This document shows, in pieces, positions 50,597 through 59,346 of a DNA stretch of 64,000 nt. This DNA comes from Thiohalocapsa sp963698775 (GTDB taxonomy: Bacteria > Pseudomonadota > Gammaproteobacteria > Chromatiales > Chromatiaceae): positions 18,367 to 82,366 of the forward strand of contig CAVOSE010000036.1 of assembly GCA_963698775.1 (NCBI GenBank), in the 5' to 3' direction. Made by a program: the position numbers and the translations under genes. The notes below the pieces were generated by a model. It worked only from the letters and a program-made list of their open reading frames with translations, did not search any database and was not told the DNA's origin. How positions within the stretch are numbered: position 1 is the stretch's first letter; each line of letters opens with the position of its first letter.

Positions 50597-50827
50597 GAGA
50601 AACAGTCCTCGGTTGTGTCTTGTTATCGTCTCTATTTCAACCGAGTTGCGCCCAGCTTCCAAGTGCGGCGAGTCAACGGATCGGCAGAATTCGGAGCACA
50701 TCATCAAAAGGGGCTGATCGATGGCCAATCGTAACCCCGGGTAGAGCCATACCCTATTGTTCAAAGCGAACGTGACCGACCGCGGATCGGCGTCCTCGTC
50801 ACCCTCGGGCAGGGCTCTCTGGTACGA

Positions 50828-51679
50828 CTATTTCCCCGCCGACGGAGATTCGAGCACGAACATGGGCTTGCTCTCCGGGCCGACCCTGTGAGCGGCAGGG
50901 TCGAGCGCACGGTCGCTGAGGGACGGGCGGACGCGCAGCGACAGTGTCGACAAGTCCACGCGACGGGGCCGACGCTTGCCGAGTGCTCTAGAACCACCCG
51001 CGTTGCCGGCGACCGCCATGGCTGGTGTCAGCGAGATGCCGGTGATCTGACGCGCCTTGCTGGTGTAGGGCCCAACGCCCTTTTTTTGCAAATAGCTGGT
51101 CAATACGCGGTGGGTGTAGCGTTGGGTCTCTGCATAGGTCACGAAGCCATCGTGACGTTTCAGCGCTCCTTCGCCGGCATTGTAGGCCATGACAGCCTTA
51201 CCGATGCCGTTGCGGCTGATCAGCCCTTTCAGATGCCGGGTTCCGACGCGGATGTTGGTCGGCGCATCGAACAGCGCATCCACCGAGGCAACGCCATAAT
51301 CAGCGCCGGTCGCCGGCATGATCTGCATCAGACCGACGGCGCCAGCGGATGAGACCGCATGGGCGTTATAGCCGGACTCGGCCCGTACGACGGCATGCAC
51401 CAGATCGTTCTCGATGCCATAGCGCTTCGCATAGCGAGCGATCAGCTTGTTGATTGCCGAGCGGCTCGGTTTCGGTCGGTTCGGTGGCCGCGGTAGCAGC
51501 CGAGCCGGTTCCGCCGTCTCGGTCGTTAGAGCATCCTTCTCGGCGGCAGTCGGTGCCGTGGCGCCCTCCTCCAGGCCAGTCGTGCGCTCTGCTTGGGCGA
51601 CGGGCAACAAGCCGCAGGCGCAGAGCAAAAGAACACACGACGAAAATCGGGCATGATGTTTGAGTATCGTTCTTCGCAT
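50828..51679 (-). CDS. Lytic transglycosylase (SLT domain, periplasmic)
   Basis: 283 residues. A signal peptide (residues 1-30, LLLCACGLLPVAQA) directs it to the periplasm. A Pro/Arg-rich linker leads to the SLT domain (~75-190): LVHAVVRAESGYNAHAVSSA with the catalytic Glu, GAVGLMQIMPATGADYGV, VGTRHLKGLI and VMAYNAGEGALKRH. It cleaves the glycan strand of murein to anhydro-muropeptides. The C-terminal 80 residues are basic and of unknown fold. It is monocistronic, with ppdK downstream on the same strand. Confidence 0.93.
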   Translation of the reverse strand: MRRTILKHHARFSSCVLLLCACGLLPVAQAERTTGLEEGATAPTAAEKDALTTETAEPARLLPRPPNRPKPSRSAINKLIARYAKRYGIENDLVHAVVRAESGYNAHAVSSAGAVGLMQIMPATGADYGVASVDALFDAPTNIRVGTRHLKGLISRNGIGKAVMAYNAGEGALKRHDGFVTYAETQRYTHRVLTSYLQKKGVGPYTSKARQITGISLTPAMAVAGNAGGSRALGKRRPRRVDLSTLSLRVRPSLSDRALDPAAHRVGPESKPMFVLESPSAGK

Positions 51680-52115
51680 TGGTGATCCCGGCTGCCAATT
51701 ACCCTGTTACAAAAGAGCGGTCGACGTTCGCCCTCGCGTTTCCGACCGACGAGCTTTGACATACCGCCGCGCTCTTTGGCTCCCGAGGCGCATACAATCC
51801 GGCTGGGCCAAGTCATCGCGAAATCGTTCTCTGGACCGCGGTGCCACCTTCACCTGACGCGGCATTCCTGATGCGTCATCCCTACACATCATCAGAGCGC
51901 CGCCTGTCGGTTCAGCCAAAAGACCCTCCGTGCCCATACATCCGTCCAGCGCAGCGTGGCAGCCCAGCGCCCTGCCGTCGCGCGTCCACACCTGTTCGAT
52001 GGGCATGCCCGATCAGCTAGATCAGCTTGCATTGTGGAACGACACGACCCGAAAATGCCAGACAGTTATCCCGACCTGGCGGTAACCTTGACCAGCAAAG
52101 CCCCTCCGACTCCCA
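51680..52115. other. Intergenic region between divergent transglycosylase and unknown gene
   Basis: 436 bases with no credible gene. No repeats of the families noted elsewhere were seen. Confidence 0.5.
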
Positions 52116-53213
52116 ATGCAACGTCCGCGCCCCATGACCCAGGATACCGAAAACGGAACCCAGACTGGAATCCAGACTGGAATCCAGACTGGAGCTGGCA
52201 CCAATGCCGACACCAGTGCCAGCAAGAGCGCCGACGTCAGTGACGGCACCGGATCCGCCAACGCGCCCGTCAACGGTACCATTGCCGAGATCGGGGAACG
52301 CACGTGCATCTATCACGACGGCTACTGGATCAAGTACTACGAACCGCCCCCGGAAGGACTGGAAGCAAAGAAGGCCTTGATCGAGGCGTTGACCCGCCGC
52401 TTGTTCAATCATGTCGAACATGGCATCAACATCCCGGGCATCCGCCTTGCCGAGGCAAAGGCTGCCTACGAAGCAGAGACGGACCCGGATCGCAAACGGG
52501 TCAATGGCGCGATGCTCGCCGGCACGATGTTCAACCGCGCCACCTCCATCTTTACCAAACTGGTGGAACTCAAAGCGGATGGCGTCGAGGTCGAGCCCGA
52601 TGACGCGCTGATGAAGGAATGTGGCGACTATCTGCTCCAGGCGCTTGAACTCGGCCATATGGTCCGCCATCGCGGCGGCGACGAAGGCATCGACGAGCTC
52701 TGGGGCGAGCCGTTCAAGGCCTTCAGCCAGCCCATCGCCGCTTTCTACCAGAGTCGCTACGTCAAGATTGCGCTGACCATGCGTGACATCGACCGCATCA
52801 CCGCGACCCTATCGACCACGTTCAAGGGCAGTTCTCAGGTTCCTGCCGTGGGACCATTGCTGACGGAGTTCGGTATCGCGGCCAAGCACAAGTGCGAAAT
52901 CCTGCGCACCGACCCAGCAATCTTTTCCGTTTGGCCCGAGTTTGTCGTCGCCCGTGACCGACTGCGCAACATTCGCCCGGTGCTGCCCCCCGCGCCCTCG
53001 CTGATGGAGATCCGCCAGGCCCAAGACGGCAACCGAATCCTCAAGGCCGGCACCGCACTGGTCACCCACATCGTCAGGGCACGCGTGCCAATGCCGAAAA
53101 GTGCGCGTGAGTTGATCGATCACTGTGACCGCTTTCGCCGCGCGTACCTGGACCATCCCAGCGAGCAGCACTTTGGCGCGACCAGCACCGAAAAGGCCCC
53201 GCCGACCGGTTAA
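52116..53213 (+). CDS. Unrecognised cytoplasmic protein with repetitive N-terminus
   Basis: 365 residues (or 359 from MTQDTE at 52134). I do not recognise the family. The first 50 residues are low-complexity, with a tandem repeat encoded by tggaatccagac units (TQTGIQTGIQTGAGTN), and look disordered. From residue 60 it is folded, alpha-helical and evenly charged: RTCIYHDGYWIKYYEPPPEG, then KKALIEALTRRLFNHVEHGI, and TLSTTFKGSSQVPAVGPLL. No signal peptide or membrane helix. It is upstream of an ATP-grasp gene on the same strand, 320 bases away; a functional link is possible but not shown. Confidence 0.75.
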   Translation: MQRPRPMTQDTENGTQTGIQTGIQTGAGTNADTSASKSADVSDGTGSANAPVNGTIAEIGERTCIYHDGYWIKYYEPPPEGLEAKKALIEALTRRLFNHVEHGINIPGIRLAEAKAAYEAETDPDRKRVNGAMLAGTMFNRATSIFTKLVELKADGVEVEPDDALMKECGDYLLQALELGHMVRHRGGDEGIDELWGEPFKAFSQPIAAFYQSRYVKIALTMRDIDRITATLSTTFKGSSQVPAVGPLLTEFGIAAKHKCEILRTDPAIFSVWPEFVVARDRLRNIRPVLPPAPSLMEIRQAQDGNRILKAGTALVTHIVRARVPMPKSARELIDHCDRFRRAYLDHPSEQHFGATSTEKAPPTG

Positions 53214-53532
53214 CACAGGGTGTCGCGCCCCGTTCCGCGCTACTGCCGCGTGACCGATGCGCGGGAGCCGCCGGCCCGACATCAGCACCCTTGAGCGGCA
53301 TTGGACAAGCCGCACCACTCCGGTGCGATGGATACCGCCCGCGCACCAGCAGGACCCGCCGTTCCGCCCACATGCGATCTAGCCTGACGGTCAGGTAGGG
53401 CGACCTGTGGCGCCAGTGGTCCCTCCGATCGCTCCGCTCCACCTGCCCCAGGCCAGCGCAAGTTTCCGCGCCTATGTCGGCACGTATGTTGCTGTCCGTA
53501 CGCTTGAAACAAGAAATCAAGAGGACGACAGC
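53214..53532. other. Region between unknown gene and ATP-grasp gene
   Basis: 319 bases. A frame in phase with the ATP-grasp gene extends from 53407, but its composition (Pro/Ala-rich) argues against an N-terminal extension. A purine-rich stretch aagaggacgacagc just before ATG 53533 serves as the ribosome site. A promoter for the ATP-grasp gene may lie here. Confidence 0.45.
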
Positions 53533-54651
53533 ATGGGCGCTGAACTGGTAGACCCAATCGCCGAAACCCGCGTTCGGAGCATCTTCAATCACGACATCAT
53601 GAATTGCACCGCCGATGGCGTGGTGGGCAATCATCTCTACTCCGGCCGCGCGCTGGCCGCAACCATGCCCGGCGACGTCATCCAACTTCACCCTGGTCTC
53701 AAGACACAATGGCCGGCGATCCGCGAACACTACCAGCGGGTTGGATTGCGGCATACGGACGCGGTGGTCTGGGATACCGGGCCGCAGGTCCTCAGCGATC
53801 ACCCCAAGCACGCCGTCTCGGTGTTTTTCTTTGGGGCCAATGAGCATACAGCGCGCCCGGACGCTGCATGGTTTCGCATCGTCGAGACCATCAACTCGAA
53901 AAATGCCTTCATGGATGCGGCGCATCGGCTGGGCGTGCCGGTGCCGCTGACGCTGCCGTTCGCGGCGGTGGCGGACATCACCGACGCCGACATCGCGGCG
54001 GCACCCTATCCCTGCTATATCAAGGCGGCCGTATCGGTATCCGGCGTTGGCATCTACCGTTGTCAAGACGCCGCTGAGCTGCGCGAGGCCATCGGCCATT
54101 TCGCGCCGAGTACACCGGTCCAGGTTCAGCAAGAGGTCGTCGCCGAGACCTTCCTCAACATGCAGTACGAGGCAGATGCCGAAGGCGTACGCCGGCTCGC
54201 CGCAACCGAGCAACTGCTGGACGGATTCGTCCACCAGGGCAATCGCCATCCCGCGCGCTGCGAGCCATGGGAGGTGGTCGAGCCGATGGCTCAGTGGCTC
54301 CACCACGAAGGCATGAGGGGCGTGTTTGCCTTCGACGTCGCAGTCGTCGAAGACGACGGCGCGACACGGCACCTGGCGATCGAGTGCAACCCCCGTTTCA
54401 ACGGCGCATCCTATCCCACCGCGGTGGCACATAAGCTCGACATTGGCCATTGGTTGGCGCGCGCGTTCCAGACCAAACACCGCGACCTGGCCGCGATCGA
54501 CCTCACCGGCATCGAATATGATCCGGCCACCGGCGAAGGGGTTGTGCTGGTAAACTGGGGACCAATCCTGGTCGGCAAGCTCCTTGTGCTGCTGGCAGGC
54601 GAGCCGGCGACGCAGCAGCAGTTGGCCAGTACCCTGGAAGCACGCCTCTGA
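53533..54651 (+). CDS. ATP-grasp domain ligase
   Basis: 372 residues from ATG 53533. The ATP-grasp fold is recognisable: NSKNAFMDAAHRLGVPVPLT opens the domain, PYPCYIKAAVSVSGVGIYR carries the ATP-binding Lys and glycine loop, VQVQQEVVAETFLNMQYEAD the purine-binding/acidic region, and the metal-binding motif is LAIECNPRFNGASYPT near the end. ATP-grasp enzymes join a carboxylate to an amine or thiol. The substrate is not identifiable from sequence. An isoaspartyl peptidase follows 160 bases downstream on the same strand, which suggests that the product could be a beta-aspartyl or similar peptide. Confidence 0.85.
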   Translation: MGAELVDPIAETRVRSIFNHDIMNCTADGVVGNHLYSGRALAATMPGDVIQLHPGLKTQWPAIREHYQRVGLRHTDAVVWDTGPQVLSDHPKHAVSVFFFGANEHTARPDAAWFRIVETINSKNAFMDAAHRLGVPVPLTLPFAAVADITDADIAAAPYPCYIKAAVSVSGVGIYRCQDAAELREAIGHFAPSTPVQVQQEVVAETFLNMQYEADAEGVRRLAATEQLLDGFVHQGNRHPARCEPWEVVEPMAQWLHHEGMRGVFAFDVAVVEDDGATRHLAIECNPRFNGASYPTAVAHKLDIGHWLARAFQTKHRDLAAIDLTGIEYDPATGEGVVLVNWGPILVGKLLVLLAGEPATQQQLASTLEARL

Positions 54652-54812
54652 GGGAAGCATCCCTCCACCTCCCTGACTGCGCGCCCGTTGCGTGCTGTGC
54701 CGGCGCGACGCCGGATCAGCGGTATCGCCGCGCAATACCGCCCCGGTCCGCGGGGTGAGCACTCACCAAGCGTGTAGGACAAACGAGCGCCACAGCCCGT
54801 GCAAGAACAACT

Positions 54813-55742
54813 ATGACGCAAGACAGTTTCTCCGTAATGGTGCATGGCGGCGCGGGCGCACTCGACAACGTCAACGACGAACGTACCGCCGTTCGCTACC
54901 TTGAGAGTATTCGCGTCGTCCTGGAACACGGGCGCGAAGTGCTCGCATGCGGTGGTACGGCGGTGGAGGCGGTCGAGGATTGTGCATCGCTGCTGGAAGA
55001 TGATCCGTTGTTCAATGCCGGCTGCGGCTCGGTGCTGAACGAAAACGGCAAGGTAGAGATGGATGCCGGCATCATGGACGGTCGCGATCTGGCCGCTGGT
55101 GCGGTCGCCGCCATCGGCAACATCGCCAACCCGATTCAGCTCGCGCGGCTGGTCATGGACGGCAGCGAACATGTGCTCTTGATCGGCGAAGGCGCCCTCC
55201 ACTTCGCCCAGCATTGCGGCATGAAACTGACGCCGGACCACTACTTCTTCACGCCGGACCGCATCGAGCAACTCGAACAAGCGCGTCTGCGCGGGCGCAT
55301 CATGCTCGACCACGATAGCGAGGGCGATGAGCAGAAATACGGCACCATCGGCGCCGTCGCTCGCGACCGTAACGGCGATCTGGCGGCGGCGACGTCCACC
55401 GGCGGTATTGTCAACAAGCGCATGGGTCGCGTCGGCGACTCTCCCATCATCGGCGCCGGCGTCTACGCCGACAATGCCACCTGCGCCGTTTCCGCGACCG
55501 GCTATGGCGAGGAATTCATGCGTGTGGTGTTTGCCAAGACCATTGCCGACGCCATCGATTTCCGTCAACTCGACGCCCGCGGCGGCGTCGAATTCGGTAT
55601 CGACTTCCTTCGACGCAAGGTCAATGGGCGTGGCGGCGCTATTTGCATCGACCATCAAGGTAACTGCGCCAGCGGCCTCACCACCCCAAAGATGATCCAC
55701 GGTTGGATCGAGCACGGTGGCGAGACGGTTTGTCGTTTTTGA
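54813..55742 (+). CDS. iaaA: Isoaspartyl peptidase/L-asparaginase (Ntn hydrolase)
   Basis: 309 residues. The precursor cleaves itself before the catalytic Thr178 in KYGTIGAVARD. Further family motifs are VHGGAGALD at the N-terminus, VEAVEDCASLLEDDPLFNAG, GCGSVLNENGKVEMDAGIMD and ATSTGGIVNKRMGRVGDSPI with GAGVYADNATCAVSATGYGE. It releases the side-chain-linked Asp from beta-aspartyl peptides, including cyanophycin dipeptides in bacteria that have them. No signal peptide, so cytoplasmic. It is downstream of the ATP-grasp gene and ends about 180 bases before the CrbS-like locus. The symbol iaaA follows family naming. Confidence 0.93.
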   Translation: MTQDSFSVMVHGGAGALDNVNDERTAVRYLESIRVVLEHGREVLACGGTAVEAVEDCASLLEDDPLFNAGCGSVLNENGKVEMDAGIMDGRDLAAGAVAAIGNIANPIQLARLVMDGSEHVLLIGEGALHFAQHCGMKLTPDHYFFTPDRIEQLEQARLRGRIMLDHDSEGDEQKYGTIGAVARDRNGDLAAATSTGGIVNKRMGRVGDSPIIGAGVYADNATCAVSATGYGEEFMRVVFAKTIADAIDFRQLDARGGVEFGIDFLRRKVNGRGGAICIDHQGNCASGLTTPKMIHGWIEHGGETVCRF

Positions 55743-55921
55743 TCTGTTCGCCGGCCCGCGCCAATCCACGCCCTATCTACACAGACCGCCGGCCCGCCGC
55801 TTGGGCAGCGGACTCAGTCTGACGCGACCAGGTTGATCCAAAGCCGACACGCTCTCCTATACTGCGGTGACCGATAGCCTCTTTGGCGCGCGCGTTTCCG
55901 ACTCGGGGGAGCAAATCGCCG

Positions 55922-56125
55922 ATGTCTAATCCAACCTTGCTGCGACAGCGGCTTGCAGCGTTGTTTTTGCTGGGACTGCTGTTGTGGTTCTCACCACTGG
56001 TCTTGCGTGTCAACCAATCCGGCAATGTCTTCGGCATCCCGATTCTCTACCTCTACCTATTCGGGGTGTGGGTGGCGATTGTGGCCGTGGCGGCGTTGAT
56101 CCTGTCCCGCCGCGGACATGACTGA
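55922..56125 (+). CDS. Small membrane protein associated with the transporter-kinase
   Basis: 67 residues from ATG 55922, two hydrophobic segments: LAALFLLGLLLWFSPLVLRV and LYLYLFGVWVAIVAVAALIL. Its stop overlaps the start of the SSS-histidine kinase by 8 nt, so translation is coupled. Short proteins of this sort accompany CrbS-type Na+/solute symporter-kinases in other genomes. It is probably a small partner of the transporter part; no motif defines its activity. Confidence 0.75.
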   Translation: MSNPTLLRQRLAALFLLGLLLWFSPLVLRVNQSGNVFGIPILYLYLFGVWVAIVAVAALILSRRGHD

Positions 56126-58877
56126 ACCGGCTTTAGGCGTGGGGCTGTTCTCGACGCCCGTGGTCGTCGGTGTCTCCTTCGGGTATCTCGGGCTGCTGTT
56201 CGCAATCGCCTGGTGGGCCGACCGGCGGGCGGCGCAAGGCCGCTCGGTCACCGCACATCCCACGGTCTATGCGCTGTCGCTAGCCGTCTACTGCACGGCC
56301 TGGACCTTCTACGGCAGCGTTGGCCGCGCGGCGGAGGGCGGCATCGGCTTTCTCCCCATCTATATCGGACCCACGCTGATCGCGTTGCTGTGGGGCTCGC
56401 TGCTGATCAAAATGGTGCGCGTTGGCAAGGCTCAGCGCATCACCTCCATCGCCGATTTCATCGCATCACGTTATGGTAAGAGTCAGGCGCTGGGCGGCCT
56501 GGTAACCATCATCGCCGTGGTTGGCGTGATCCCCTACATCTCGTTGCAGCTGGAGGCCATCGCCCGTGGCTTCACGATCCTGCTGAGCCATCCGGACTTT
56601 CAAACAGCGCCCCAGAACAACCCATTCTGGCAGGACACGGCCCTGATCGTCACGCTGGTACTCGCGGCCTTCACCATCCTGTTCGGCACCCGTCACCTGG
56701 ACGCCAGCGAACGGCACGAAGGGATGGTGGCGGCGGTGGCCTTCGAGTCGATCATCAAACTGACCGCCTTCATGGCGGTGGGCATCTTTGCAACGCTCGG
56801 GCTGCTTGGGTTCGGCGGCCCCGACCTCCCCCCCGCTGCCGGCAACGCAGCGGCCAGTGTGCTGCTGGAGCCGACGCTGCCGCCCTTCCAGGACTGGGTG
56901 GCGATCAGTTTGCTCGCGGCCTTCGCCGTGATGCTGCTGCCGCGGCAGTTTCAGGTGACCGTGGTCGAGAGTAGCAGCGAGCAGCAGATCCACCGCGCCA
57001 TCTGGCTGTTCCCGCTCTATTTGCTGTTGATCAACCTGTTCGTGATTCCAATCGCGCTAGCGGGTCTGCTGACCTTTCCGGATGGGACAGTGGAGGCGGA
57101 CACCTTTGTATTGACACTGCCGATCGCGTTCGAGCGACCCTGGCTTGCGTTGGCCGCGTTCATCGGCGGCCTGTCCGCCGCCACCGGCATGGTCATCGTC
57201 GAGACCATCGCGCTGTCGACCATGGTCAGCAACGATCTGATCCTTCCGCTGCTGCTGCGTCGCTGGCGCGGACGGCCGCTGCATGCGGACGTCGGCCGAA
57301 TACTGCTGTTGATCCGCCGCAGCGCCATCATCGCGATCCTGTTGCTCGGCTATGGGTACTACCAGATCGCGGGTGACGCCTATGCCCTGGTCAGCATCGG
57401 CCTGATCAGCTTTGCCGCCATCGCCCAGTTCGCGCCGGCGGTGATCTGCGGGCTGTATTGGCGCGGCGGGACCCGAGAGGGCGCGGCCGCCGGCCTGCTG
57501 GCGGGCTTCGCCGTGTGGATCTATACGTTGCTGCTGCCGTCGCTGGCAAAGTCCGGATGGCTACCACCGGTGTTCCGGGATGGGGGCCTATTCGGCATCG
57601 AGGCGCTGCGGGCACAGGCGCTGTTCGGCCTAGCCGGTTGGAATGAGATCACGCACTGCCTGTTCTGGAGTCTGTGCGCGAACATCGGCGCCTTCGTCCT
57701 GGTGTCATCGCTGAGGACACCGAACGCGGTGGAAGCCGCCCAGGCCAGCGCCTTCGTCGACGCGCTGCGCCGGCGCACCCTTACCGGGCTGCCGTTGTGG
57801 CGCGGTCGCGCCGAGATCACAGAGCTGATGCACCTGTCTGATCGCTTCCTGGGGACCCGGCGCACGCGCCGGGCCTTCGCGAACTATGCCCGTTCCCGCG
57901 GCAGCGCCTCGATCGAAGACCTACCCGCGGATGCGGAGACCGTCGAGTTTGCCGAGAACCTGCTGTCCGGCGCCATCGGCGGCGCCTCGGCGCGCGTCAT
58001 GGTGGCATCCGTAACCCAGGAAGAGGCCCTGGGGCTGGACGAGGTGCTCGACATCCTCGACGAGGCATCCCAGATTCGCGCCTACAGCCACGAATTGGAG
58101 CAGAAATCCCGCGAACTTGAGGCGGCCACCGCGGAATTGCGCGCGGCCAACCTGCGATTGACCGAGCTGGACCGGCTCAAGGACGACTTCATGTCGTCGG
58201 TTACCCACGAACTGCGTACGCCGCTGTCGTCCATCCGCGCCTTCTCGGAGATCCTCTATGACGACCCGGAAATCGAACTCGCCGAGCGTAAACGCTTTCT
58301 CGGCATTCTGGTCAGCGAGACGGAGCGCCTGTCGCGGCTGGTGAACCAAGTGTTGGACCTGGCCAAGATCGAGTCCGGACATGCGGATTGGTGCATCGAG
58401 GACGTTGCGTTGGCGGAGACCATCGAGCAGGCCATTGCCGCGACCGGCCAGTTGCTTGAAAAGCGCAGCATTCGTTTACAGCGCGATCTTCCAAGCGTGC
58501 CGCTGATGGTGCGCGCGGACCGAGACCGATTGGTCCAGGTGCTGGTGAACCTGCTCTCCAACGCGGCGAAGTTCGCGCCAGCGGAGGACGGGCTGATCCA
58601 GGTGACACTCACCGCGGAGGCCAACCTCGTGCATGTCTGTGTCGCGGATAACGGACCCGGCATCCCGCCGAACGACCTGGAGCTGATCTTCGAGAAATTC
58701 CGCCAGTCCGCAAGCGGTGGCGAGAAACCCATCGGCACGGGCCTCGGACTGCCCATCAGCCGACGCATCATCGAGCAGCTCGGTGGACGGATCTGGGCTG
58801 AAACCGGGCGAGACAAAGGTGCTAACCTCTGTTTCGAGTTGCCCTTACTGGAGCCGGGTGGCACAACCCCGGCCTGA
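56118..58877 (+). CDS. Na+/solute symporter-histidine kinase fusion (CrbS/CbrA-like)
   Basis: 919 residues. Residues 1-500 are a SLC5/SSS-type transporter with about 13 helices (AVYCTAWTFYGSVGRAAEGG, SIADFIASRYGKSQALGGLV). A cytoplasmic STAC-like and coiled-coil linker (~530-680) leads to HisKA (SSVTHELRTPLSSIRAFSEI, phosphoacceptor His) and HATPase_c with N-box NLLSNAAKFA, G1 VADNGPGIPPNDL and G2 GTGLGLPISRRI. It likely senses and may move a small carboxylate or amino acid; in Vibrio and Pseudomonas, homologues control acetate use. The cognate regulator may be the small receiver 104 bases downstream. Confidence 0.93.
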   Translation: MTEPALGVGLFSTPVVVGVSFGYLGLLFAIAWWADRRAAQGRSVTAHPTVYALSLAVYCTAWTFYGSVGRAAEGGIGFLPIYIGPTLIALLWGSLLIKMVRVGKAQRITSIADFIASRYGKSQALGGLVTIIAVVGVIPYISLQLEAIARGFTILLSHPDFQTAPQNNPFWQDTALIVTLVLAAFTILFGTRHLDASERHEGMVAAVAFESIIKLTAFMAVGIFATLGLLGFGGPDLPPAAGNAAASVLLEPTLPPFQDWVAISLLAAFAVMLLPRQFQVTVVESSSEQQIHRAIWLFPLYLLLINLFVIPIALAGLLTFPDGTVEADTFVLTLPIAFERPWLALAAFIGGLSAATGMVIVETIALSTMVSNDLILPLLLRRWRGRPLHADVGRILLLIRRSAIIAILLLGYGYYQIAGDAYALVSIGLISFAAIAQFAPAVICGLYWRGGTREGAAAGLLAGFAVWIYTLLLPSLAKSGWLPPVFRDGGLFGIEALRAQALFGLAGWNEITHCLFWSLCANIGAFVLVSSLRTPNAVEAAQASAFVDALRRRTLTGLPLWRGRAEITELMHLSDRFLGTRRTRRAFANYARSRGSASIEDLPADAETVEFAENLLSGAIGGASARVMVASVTQEEALGLDEVLDILDEASQIRAYSHELEQKSRELEAATAELRAANLRLTELDRLKDDFMSSVTHELRTPLSSIRAFSEILYDDPEIELAERKRFLGILVSETERLSRLVNQVLDLAKIESGHADWCIEDVALAETIEQAIAATGQLLEKRSIRLQRDLPSVPLMVRADRDRLVQVLVNLLSNAAKFAPAEDGLIQVTLTAEANLVHVCVADNGPGIPPNDLELIFEKFRQSASGGEKPIGTGLGLPISRRIIEQLGGRIWAETGRDKGANLCFELPLLEPGGTTPA

Positions 58878-58980
58878 TGTAGCCTGTTGCAGCCTGACCT
58901 GCCGCTCCGGCCAGACAACCGCCCGACCTTCGGGGAACATGGCCGGATCGCGGACTCTGAAACCACCCAAAGGCAGAACG

Positions 58981-59346
58981 ATGAGCAAACGCGTACTGGT
59001 CGTCGACGACGAACCGAATATCGTCATCTCGCTGGAGTTCTTGCTCAAGCGTGCCGGTCTGGAGGTGCTCACGGCCCGCGATGGCGAGGCCGGACTGGCG
59101 CAGATTCGCGCCGAGCATCCAGACCTGGTCATCCTGGATGTCATGATGCCCAAGCTCGACGGGTTTGCGGTGCTCGACGCAGTGCGAGGGGACCCCCAGT
59201 TGCGGTCGACACCGGTATTGATGCTGACCGCCCGCGGCCGCGACGCGGACCAGAAGAAGGGCCTGGCGTTGGGAGCGAACGCCTACGTTGCCAAGCCCTT
59301 CTCGACCCACGAACTGGTCACGACAGTACAGGAGCTGTTGAAATGA
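58981..59346 (+). CDS. Single-domain response regulator (CheY-like)
   Basis: 121 residues, a receiver only. The acidic pair is VLVVDDEPNI, the phospho-acceptor Asp is in LVILDVMMPKLDGF, the Thr in LMLTARGRDAD and the Lys in AYVAKPFSTHELV. No output domain, so it should act through protein contacts. It is downstream of the CrbS-like kinase and overlaps the next gene by 4 nt. Confidence 0.95.
   Translation: MSKRVLVVDDEPNIVISLEFLLKRAGLEVLTARDGEAGLAQIRAEHPDLVILDVMMPKLDGFAVLDAVRGDPQLRSTPVLMLTARGRDADQKKGLALGANAYVAKPFSTHELVTTVQELLK

Noticed and set aside
53074..54762. 562-residue minus-strand frame opposite the ATP-grasp gene
   Set aside because: No family motif; it mirrors the ATP-grasp codons, which show clear conserved motifs on the plus strand.
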